This document shows positions 44,137 through 50,451 of a stretch of DNA of 50,451 bases, piece by piece. Source of the stretch: an uncultured Clostridia bacterium (GTDB lineage Bacteria; Bacillota; Clostridia; TANB77; CAG-508); contig CAKPPS010000008.1 of the NCBI GenBank assembly GCA_934177795.1, forward strand, positions 1 through 50,451, read 5' to 3'. The position numbers were made by a program, and so were the translations under genes. Positions within the stretch are counted from its first letter, which is position 1, and every line of letters begins with the position of its first letter. The notes under the pieces were generated by a model, which saw only the letters and a program-made list of their open reading frames with translations, did no database searches and was not told the DNA's origin.

Positions 44137-45723
44137 ATGCAAGAGAAAAAAGGATATGTCAGTTTTGTTCTTCATGCTCATCTTCCATTTATACATCATC
44201 CAGAAAGTGATGATTATTTAGAAGAATCATGGCTATATGAAGCAATTTCTGAGACTTATATACCATTATTAACAAATTTTCAAAAACTTGTAGATGAAGG
44301 TGTCAATTTTAGAATTACAATGTCTATGACTCCTCCTCTACTTTCAATGTTAGATAATAAATTATTACAACAAAAATATATTAAATATTTAAATAAATTA
44401 ATAGAATTATCAGAAAAGGAAATAACTCGTACTACTGGTGATGAACGTTTAAATAAATTATCACACTATTATTTTGATAGATACTCAAATGACTTACATC
44501 TTTTCAAAGATGTTTATAATTGCAATTTAATAGAAGCTTTTAAACATTTTCAAGATATTGGCGTTTTAGAGATTATCACTTGTGGTGCTACACATGGTTA
44601 TTTTCCAATATTATATGTAAATGAAAAAACAGTAAAAGCTCAAATAGCTGTTGGAGTTCAAACTTATGAAAGATATTTCGGTAGAAAACCTCGTGGTATT
44701 TGGTTACCTGAATGTGGATATGTTCCTGAAGCTGACAAATATTTAAGAGAATTTGGTATTGAATATATAATTACTGAATCACACGGTATTTTATATGCTG
44801 ACCCTACTCCACTATATGGTACATTTGCTCCAATAGTTTCTCCTGAAGGTGTAGTTGCCTTTGGTAGAGATATTGAGTCTTCTCGACAAGTATGGAGCTC
44901 TATTAATGGATATCCTGGGGATTATAACTATAGAGAATTTTACCGTGACATTGGATATGAAGCTGATTATGATTATATAAAACCTTATATTGCTCACAAT
45001 GGTGTAAGAGTTCATACTGGAATAAAATATTATAGAATTACTGGAAAAAGTGATTTTAAAGATTATTATAATATTCAATGGGCTAAGGATTCTGCTGAAC
45101 GTCAGGCTGGCCACTTCTTAGATTCTAGAAATGCTCAAATTGCTAATTTAGCAGAATATACAGAAAATCCGCCAATCATTTTATGCCCTTATGATGCTGA
45201 ATTGTATGGCCACTGGTGGTATGAAGGTCCTTACTGGTTATATATTTTATTTAAGAAAATTTATTATGATGATTGCAATTTTGAATTAATTACACCTTCT
45301 GAATATATTGATAAATATCCAAATATGCAGATTGCTTCACCTTGTCGCTCTAGTTGGGGTGCCAATGGTTATAGTGAGGTATGGCTAAATCCAACAAATG
45401 ATTATGCTCATAGGCATCTACATATAGCTGGTGACAGAATGTGTGAATTAGCTCATTTATATCCTAATAGTAAAGGATTACAAAGAGAAGCTCTAAATCA
45501 ATGTGCTAGAGAATTATTATTAGCTCAAAGTAGTGATTGGTTATTTATTATAACTAACGGCACAATGGTTGATTATGCTAAAAAAAGAATAAAAGACCAT
45601 ATAGGTAGATTTACAAAACTATATCATCAAATAAAAAAAGATGAAATTGACGAAGAATTTTTACAAGATATATCAGAAAAAGATTGTGTGTTTCCTGATA
45701 TTGATTATATGATTTATTTTTAA
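44137..45723 (+). CDS. GH57 alpha-glucan enzyme (branching-enzyme type, DUF1957)
   Basis: 528 residues of the GH57 family. FVLHAHLPFIHHPE near residue 10 is GH57 motif 1, GATHGYFPIL near residue 151 motif 2, and GIWLPECGYVPEADKYL near residue 187 motif 3 with the catalytic Glu. YDAELYGHWWYEGP near residue 350 is motif 4 with the catalytic Asp, and a C-terminal helical domain contains SSDWLFIIT. Long GH57 proteins with this tail are 1,4-alpha-glucan branching enzymes, which would complete a glycogen set with the GT4 synthase and glgP. Amylase-type activity is the alternative. Confidence 0.93.
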   Translation: MQEKKGYVSFVLHAHLPFIHHPESDDYLEESWLYEAISETYIPLLTNFQKLVDEGVNFRITMSMTPPLLSMLDNKLLQQKYIKYLNKLIELSEKEITRTTGDERLNKLSHYYFDRYSNDLHLFKDVYNCNLIEAFKHFQDIGVLEIITCGATHGYFPILYVNEKTVKAQIAVGVQTYERYFGRKPRGIWLPECGYVPEADKYLREFGIEYIITESHGILYADPTPLYGTFAPIVSPEGVVAFGRDIESSRQVWSSINGYPGDYNYREFYRDIGYEADYDYIKPYIAHNGVRVHTGIKYYRITGKSDFKDYYNIQWAKDSAERQAGHFLDSRNAQIANLAEYTENPPIILCPYDAELYGHWWYEGPYWLYILFKKIYYDDCNFELITPSEYIDKYPNMQIASPCRSSWGANGYSEVWLNPTNDYAHRHLHIAGDRMCELAHLYPNSKGLQREALNQCARELLLAQSSDWLFIITNGTMVDYAKKRIKDHIGRFTKLYHQIKKDEIDEEFLQDISEKDCVFPDIDYMIYF

Positions 45724-45753
45724 AAAAATGAAACGAAATTGTTTCATTTTTTT
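45722..45753 (+). terminator. Terminator of DUF4912-GH57
   Basis: A 13-bp perfect stem (45722-45734 with 45741-45753), 6-nt loop and T7 run, directly after the GH57 stop. Confidence 0.9.
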
Positions 45754-45830
45754 ATTATTCTCATATAATAATGTATAAGTTTTTTTAATTCTGTAGATAC
45801 TAGTTTTATTAGAAAGGAGTATTTTTGTAT

Positions 45831-46706
45831 ATGAAATCATTATGTATAAAAACAAATAATTCTAAATTTCTAGATTATCTACTAAATGAATTAAAATATG
45901 CTAATATTGACAATATATGTTTTTCTCAAAATAAATTTAAGCATTATAATAATATTATTATACATTATCTTTCCAATTCTAATTATTCATATTTCTTTGA
46001 TAAAATATGTAATTTGTTAACTTTTTTTGTTATAGATGAATTTGAAGATATCTTAATAAAAAGAATTATTAATAAACAATATTTCTATTTTAATTCCTCA
46101 GAAAAAAATAAAATTATCAATATTTGTTATGATTTATTAACTGATGATTATTATGAATGGTTTGATATTAAATTTGAAAAAATTTATAATAGTTTTTATA
46201 ATTTCATTTCTCAGAATAAAAATCTTGTACTAGATGGATTTATTAACTTTAGACTTCAAAAATATAATGATATTTTAGATAAACTCGTATCAGAAGCTGT
46301 TAATAATTATATAATAGAAAAAGAATACATGGAATTTATTTCATTACTCAAATTATATATAAATTCTCAATCTCCCAATTCTGACACTGTTCATTTAATT
46401 TATAAAACTTCTGAATCTATTTTATTAGATGAAAATAAAAATTTAATATTAAATTCTAATGATTTTAATAACGCTAAATATTTAAGTGATATTTCTTTTT
46501 CTTCTAATGATTATACTTTAAATTCACTTTTAAACTTGTTACCTAAAAAAATCTATATTCACATAATCGACAATAATATTGATGAATTTATCAATACATT
46601 AAAATTAATTTTTGAAAATCGTGTTTTTATTTGTTTACAATGTGATATTTGTGATTTATATAGATATCAAGATAATTTATCAAGTAAAATCAATGATGAA
46701 CATTAA
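45831..46706 (+). CDS. ytxC: YtxC-like sporulation protein
   Basis: About 291 residues of the YtxC family. The core segment LVLDGFINFRLQKYNDILDK and then VEYxxFISLLK-type text (IIEKEYMEFISLLKLYI) match the conserved middle of YtxC, and VHLIYKTSESILL follows. The family is found in endospore formers and its molecular role is unknown. The start is ATG 45831, 11 nt after AAAGGAG; a TTG at 45825 is closer. Very AT-rich and Asn/Ile/Lys-heavy like native genes. Confidence 0.82.
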   Translation: MKSLCIKTNNSKFLDYLLNELKYANIDNICFSQNKFKHYNNIIIHYLSNSNYSYFFDKICNLLTFFVIDEFEDILIKRIINKQYFYFNSSEKNKIINICYDLLTDDYYEWFDIKFEKIYNSFYNFISQNKNLVLDGFINFRLQKYNDILDKLVSEAVNNYIIEKEYMEFISLLKLYINSQSPNSDTVHLIYKTSESILLDENKNLILNSNDFNNAKYLSDISFSSNDYTLNSLLNLLPKKIYIHIIDNNIDEFINTLKLIFENRVFICLQCDICDLYRYQDNLSSKINDEH

Positions 46707-46762
46707 AAGCTGATATTCAAATATTATTTAATATTAAATATTAATAATATGATATCAGCTTT
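46706..46762. terminator. Terminator between convergent genes
   Basis: AAAGCTGATAT (46706-46716) pairs with ATATCAGCTTT (46752-46762); the loop is nearly all A/T and contains a further AATATTTAATATT pairing. T-rich on the plus side, A-rich on the minus side. Confidence 0.7.
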
Positions 46763-46766
46763 AATT

Positions 46767-47447
46767 TTATTCATTTATTATGGAATTTAGTGAATTGATG
46801 GCTTCTTCTAGACCTGGTAATAATGCACTTATTAATGTATCTTCTGTTTGTACTTTCCATTTTCCATTTTCTTTATTAAGATTTAATGTTGCTGTAACTG
46901 TTTTTGTACCAACACTTTCATCTTTTAGCTCTTCTTTTAGAGTATTATTTTGTTCCTCATCTGAAAATGTTTGTCCACTAAAAGCTATTTTTAATGCTTC
47001 TTGAGTATAATTAGTTATAACCTTTTTAAAATCTTTATTTGTAATTTCTACTTCTACTGTTGCTTTATCTTTTTCTTTAGTCACTTTATTTACTTTCCAT
47101 GATAATTTATCAAACATTAAACTAGCAAGTTCTTTATCATCTTTCATGTCTTCAAAAGTACTAGCATCTTTAGCTATTTCTTCATAATTAACATATTTAT
47201 TAACACCTTCAAAATCTCCGTTTTTCAAGCAATTTAACATTCCATCTATTGTTTTTTCTGGAGTATTTGGCAATATTAATAATGCACTAACAATAATCAG
47301 TACTATTAATACAACTATTCCTCCAACTGCAAATCCAACTTTATTTCCTTTTTCTTTCTTTGTTTCAGGTTTATTTTTTTCTTTTTTTACATCCTTTCCA
47401 GTCATCTGCTTAAATTTTGCTGCTTCTTCTGGTTTTTTTTCTTCCAT
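46767..47447 (-). CDS. Membrane-anchored protein with extracytoplasmic DUF4878/DUF5105-like domain
   Basis: 226 residues. A Lys/Glu-rich cytoplasmic part (1-38) is followed by a single helix (VGFAVGGIVVLIVLIIVSALLI, split here, about 39-60). The external domain begins PEKTIDGMLNCLKNGDFEGVNKYV, a start typical of NTF2-like DUF4878/DUF5105 proteins, and ends with ATLNLNKENGKWKVQTED. Function unknown. The start is ATG 47447 after GAGGG; an upstream in-frame start at 47477 would contain that site. Confidence 0.75.
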   Translation of the reverse strand: MEEKKPEEAAKFKQMTGKDVKKEKNKPETKKEKGNKVGFAVGGIVVLIVLIIVSALLILPNTPEKTIDGMLNCLKNGDFEGVNKYVNYEEIAKDASTFEDMKDDKELASLMFDKLSWKVNKVTKEKDKATVEVEITNKDFKKVITNYTQEALKIAFSGQTFSDEEQNNTLKEELKDESVGTKTVTATLNLNKENGKWKVQTEDTLISALLPGLEEAINSLNSIINE

Positions 47448-47535
47448 AATAATCCCTCTCTTCCTATAATCTAACAAAATTATATATTAATAGGGATTTT
47501 TTTTCAACCATTTTTTTATATTTTTTTAATTTGTT

Positions 47536-48472
47536 CTATATCGCTTGGTTTATTCCTGTAGATACTATTTTACTCATATTTTCTATTAAATCATCTATTT
47601 CTTTTGGTGTTACAATCAAATTATAATCTTTAGGAATTAAAGCTTCTTTTATTTCTTCATAATTATCTTCTGCTTTTAACTGATTTAAATAATCATTTGA
47701 TTTTGCTTCATCTTGTAATTTAGTTATAAATAAATCTAATGAATCATTTACTAATACTGCAGTTTCCACGACCGTAGGTATTCCTATTGCTATTACTGGT
47801 ATTCCTAATGTATTTTCACTAATTTCTTTTCTTGTATTTCCTACACCTGCTCCAGGAACTATTCCTGTATCTGATATTTGAACTGTACTACTTATTCTTT
47901 CAATACTTCTTGATGCTAAAGCATCTATAACTATTACTAATTTAGGATGTATATTATCTACAATACCTTTTAATATTTCCATAGTTTCAATTCCTGTAGT
48001 TCCCAATACTCCTGGTGAAATTGCACTAACATTTCTCGCTCCCTCTTTTACATATTGTGGTAAATATTTTATAATATGTCTTGTTACCTCTATATCATTG
48101 ATGACTTTAGGTCCTAATGCATCTGGTGTTACATAAATATTACCTAATCCTACTACTAAGATTTCTCCATCTTTATCTACATGGCTATCTACTATTTTTT
48201 TTAATTCTGTTGTTATTACATCTGCCGATTTTTGAATTTCTTCTTCTCCGCGCTATCTTCAGTTTTTTTATATCTATTGTTACATATCTACCTTTAGGTT
48301 TTCCTATTGCCTTTTCTCCTTCTTCATTTATGATAAATACTCTATCAACTTTTATATTATCATCTATTTTTTCTTCTTCGCTTTTTATTCCATTTATATC
48401 ATCTTCTAATTTGTTTGCTACTCTATATATCTCTCTTCTTTCATTTGCTAGGTCTGTTCTAAAATTAAACAT
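47536..48472 (-). CDS. gpr: Germination protease GPR, with a +1 frameshift at a CGG codon
   Basis: Aspartic protease that degrades small acid-soluble spore proteins at germination. The 0 frame from ATG 48472 gives the N-terminal FRTDLANE (the family FRTDLA region near the propeptide cleavage) and 74 codons to KIA, then CGG at 48250-48248 and 20 nonsense codons. Skipping the C at 48250 gives KIA|GEEEIQKSADVIT and an open frame of 237 codons with VVGLGNIYVTPDALGP, RHIIKYLPQY, SPGVLGTTGIETMEI and VIDALASRS, all GPR hallmarks. The joined product is 311 residues. GGAG precedes the ATG. Confidence 0.92.
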
Positions 48473-48603
48473 AATATTTTCTCCTTTACTTTTAAGATAT
48501 TTATGTTTATTTATTATTTACTATTTTTTCAATCTTATTCTTTTATAATGTTAAATAATATTATAGACTTAATTTTTTTGATAATTTATATTTTTTTCTA
48601 AAC

Positions 48604-48633
48604 GCAAAAGACACTCTACAGAGTGCCTTTTGC
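48604..48633 (-). terminator. Hairpin after the alpha/beta-hydrolase gene
   Basis: GCAAAAGACACTC (48604-48616) pairs with GAGTGCCTTTTGC (48621-48633) with one mismatch around a 4-nt loop. A stable stem, but the minus-strand T-run is short (GTTTAG), so terminator strength is uncertain. Confidence 0.65.
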
Positions 48634-48658
48634 TATGGAAAAATTACTGTGGGGCTGA

Positions 48659-49558
48659 CTACTTGTTCTTATTTTTAAGCTCTTTAATCTCCTCTCTTAT
48701 CCAGTAATAGCTTCTGTTAAAACTATTCTGGTGGCAAGCCTTTATCTCAATTGTTTCCTTACAATAAGGCTCCAATTTAAACTGGTCATTCACTAAGCAC
48801 ATTCCATCGTGTCCACTCATGCCAGCATTACTTCGAGATAACCCGAGGATATCTCCTAATGTTTTAAAAACTTTTTCGAAGACTCCTTCCGGATAGCAGC
48901 TGCAATCAGATATAATAAGTTTTACATTGTGTCTAGAAAGTTGCTCAAGATCTAATTGTTTCAAGAACTGTGACCCCGGAGCCATATCATAATCGGCTCT
49001 TCTCCTGCTCCCAATAATTTTTACTATTGGCTTAATCAGATATCGTCTGATATCCTGACTCTCTTCCAACTTCTTCAACACTAATTGCTCATCCCCAAAT
49101 ACTGTCGGGTACGTTGGGGAAATTAATAACATATTAGCGTTTTCCGGGATATACTTTGACATTTCTGTCATAAGTAAAGACCCCTTCGAATGTCCCACAA
49201 ACAAAATGTTATTAACATTAAATTTATGGCTCTCTAATAAATTATATAAATCCTGTGCTGCTGCTTTTATTCCTTCACAATGAGGAAGAAAATATACTGT
49301 GTATACAGTGCAGTCCTCTAATTTATACGCTTTGGATTTCATTTTAAAAATGAATGGGTCTGGTAATTCAGAACGGTCTTTACTTGGAACTGTTCTTACC
49401 TGAGTCATTATCCACGGTTCAACTAATGTCCGTGTATCGATTGTATACCCAGAAGATTGAATTACAATCGGTGCACCTTCTGCTCCGTTTCTTTCGTTAA
49501 CAAGAATAATTTCCCCGTTTCTTCCATAATAATGGATTTTTCCAATTTTTTTACGCAT
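48659..49558 (-). CDS. Alpha/beta-hydrolase-like protein of foreign codon usage
   Basis: 299 residues. The nucleophile elbow GHSKGSLL near residue 123 follows a hydrophobic strand (NILFVGHS), and LLISPTYPTVFGDE comes after it, as in serine alpha/beta hydrolases. A later Asp/His pair (LIISDCSCYPEG near 217; GMSGHDGMCLVND near 250) could complete the triad. No signal peptide. Richer in G+C than native genes and with an in-frame CGG (codon 43, followed by A), which would give a stop two codons on if shifted. Likely acquired. Substrate unknown. Confidence 0.78.
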   Translation of the reverse strand: MRKKIGKIHYYGRNGEIILVNERNGAEGAPIVIQSSGYTIDTRTLVEPWIMTQVRTVPSKDRSELPDPFIFKMKSKAYKLEDCTVYTVYFLPHCEGIKAAAQDLYNLLESHKFNVNNILFVGHSKGSLLMTEMSKYIPENANMLLISPTYPTVFGDEQLVLKKLEESQDIRRYLIKPIVKIIGSRRRADYDMAPGSQFLKQLDLEQLSRHNVKLIISDCSCYPEGVFEKVFKTLGDILGLSRSNAGMSGHDGMCLVNDQFKLEPYCKETIEIKACHQNSFNRSYYWIREEIKELKNKNK

Positions 49559-49722
49559 AATTATATGCTCCTTTCATATATATAATACTATTTTTAGTTA
49601 CAATAATAATCATAGCATATTTTACATAAAATTGCAAATTGTAGCAACTCTATAAAGGTAGATTTTTAATCAGATTTTTGCCAATTAAATAGAATACTCT
49701 TTCCGTCTGTCGACCTTGCAAA

Positions 49723-49752
49723 ATAGTCCTACCAACAATGTGGTAGGACTAT
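49723..49752 (-). terminator. Terminator of the 49836 gene
   Basis: A 12-bp perfect stem ATAGTCCTACCA/TGGTAGGACTAT with a 6-nt loop. On the minus strand TTTTGC follows; on the plus strand GATTTTTTAG lies 5 nt beyond. The 49559-49722 stretch shows no gene. Confidence 0.75.
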
Positions 49753-49835
49753 CTGAGATTTTTTAGAAGAAAAGTTACCTACTTACTCTTCTTTTTTATA
49801 CAGTTTCATCATCAATAATGAATAATAGAATAAGC

Positions 49836-50207
49836 TCACAATGCTTGTAAAAGCTCTTTCATTAAGCTTTCAAATGAATTTGCTGTTACTACAATTCCTT
49901 CATACACTCTCGCATAATTCCGTACTATAGAGTTATAAGCAATCGGTAAAAGTTTTTTGTATTCTTCAATATGTGCTTGTCTTTTAGACTTCTCAATTTC
50001 ATAAGGAAGATATATATTTGCATAAGCATATATTTCTATAGTTTCAATTCCTAATGTCTTCAATTCTTCCTCCAATTGTACATGAGCTTCTACCTTATCG
50101 GTTTCCATATCTTCGTTACATGGGCCAAAGTACTGTACACATTCTCCTGTTTCCCGTACTATCTTGGCAATGTTTTCTACCATGTCCTTAATGTTTTCAT
50201 TCTGCAT
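49836..50207 (-). CDS. Hypothetical protein, foreign codon usage
   Basis: Not recognised. 123 residues, mixed alpha/beta, no membrane segment. It contains VQYFGPCNEDM near residue 24, a basic/acidic helix (EIEKSKRQAHIEEYKK) and IVVTANSFESLMKELL at the end. GAGG precedes the ATG. It uses CGG as arginine twice (codons 18 and 96), which native genes do not. Together with the 48659 gene it may form an acquired block. The 50208-50411 stretch after it shows no gene. Confidence 0.65.
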   Translation of the reverse strand: MQNENIKDMVENIAKIVRETGECVQYFGPCNEDMETDKVEAHVQLEEELKTLGIETIEIYAYANIYLPYEIEKSKRQAHIEEYKKLLPIAYNSIVRNYARVYEGIVVTANSFESLMKELLQAL

Positions 50208-50411
50208 ATTCCAAACCTCTTTTCTTAATATTGTTAAACATGTAGTTTTAACATTCTAATAATAGCATTTTTTACATAAAGTGTCAACAATTGAGCAAAA
50301 TTAATGTATTTAATTTATGATAATATCACCTTGAAAGTTTATAAGCGAATATTTCACCCCCCAATGTATAAATTTGTAAAAAATAGAGAAAATAGGAAGG
50401 TGGAATATTTA

Positions 50412-50451
50412 ATGTTAAAAGCAAAAGAATTAAAAAGAGCTACTTTAATTG
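50412..50451 (+). CDS. Start of a coding region cut by the window end
   Basis: An ATG at 50412 with AAGGTGG 9 nt upstream opens MLKAKELKRATLI, which runs off the window. Too short to identify. Confidence 0.5.
   Translation, partial: MLKAKELKRATLI

Noticed and set aside
6860..48250. Sequencing or assembly error as the cause of the four frameshifts
   Set aside because: One case alone could be an error, but four independent single-C insertions, none in a homopolymer run, all creating CGG before GGA at exactly the family join, are not a usual error pattern. It stays the main alternative and needs read-level checking.

Overview
The window is a very AT-rich chromosomal segment of a spore-forming Firmicute, most likely an uncultured gut-type member of the Clostridia. 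The evidence is the CtsR/McsA/McsB/ClpC stress operon, a CIRCE-controlled groESL, sporulation genes (ylbJ, dpaA, sigH, ytxC, gpr), LexA, T-box, L21-leader and Mn-riboswitch RNAs, and near-exclusive AT-ending codons. Family-level placement is not possible from sequence reading alone.

Layout. 1-200: tRNA-Asp (partial) and tRNA-Phe. 327-7170: protein quality control, groESL behind CIRCE and ctsR-mcsA-mcsB-clpC behind a CtsR operator. 7260-9007: small ORF, ylbJ and a small unknown protein. 9073-12522: rnhA-TPR-dpaA-uppP operon. 12637-16481: tmcAL and glycogen phosphorylase. 16576-21328: KtrAB-type K+ uptake and a P-type ATPase under a yybP-ykoY (Mn2+) riboswitch. 21488-22351: solitary MazF-like toxin, a repeat element and tRNA-Glu. 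22489-24838: glycogen-synthase-like GT4, then L21/L27. 25127-26470: pilin-anchored FGE-fold protein. 26822-31795: hpf, recO-yqzL-era and T-box-controlled thrS. 31919-33111: tRNA-Thr, sigH and a small type I toxin-antitoxin locus. 33131-41922: GH18 protein, a foreign-looking FGE-fold protein, a heterodimeric ABC exporter, lexA and a Nudix hydrolase. 42114-48472: unknown protein, DUF4912 + GH57 glucan enzymes, YtxC, a membrane-anchored protein and gpr. 48659-50451: foreign-looking genes and the start of one more gene.

The main discovery is a recurrent +1 frameshift. Four conserved genes (ctsR, dpaA, ktrA, gpr) are each split into two ORFs. In every case the break is one extra C that creates an in-frame CGG codon, and dropping that C (C|GGA) restores the family sequence exactly. 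I found no other in-frame CGG in any native-looking gene here, although CGG is common out of frame. CGG is read normally as Arg only in four accessory genes (35287-36309, 42114-43046, 48659-49558, 49836-50207), most of which look foreign in composition. This suggests that CGG, or the quadruplet CGGA, is decoded as a +1 frameshift site (apparently giving Gly), perhaps because the genome lacks a tRNA-Arg(CCG) or has an unusual tRNA-Gly. I know of no description of such a system.

The second discovery is a complete, unannotated type I toxin-antitoxin module at 32795-33111. It has a 29-residue hydrophobic peptide on the minus strand and a roughly 70-nt plus-strand RNA with consensus promoter and terminator. 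The RNA carries a near-copy of the antisense of the toxin ribosome-binding/start region, and its terminator loop is complementary to the toxin mRNA terminator loop.
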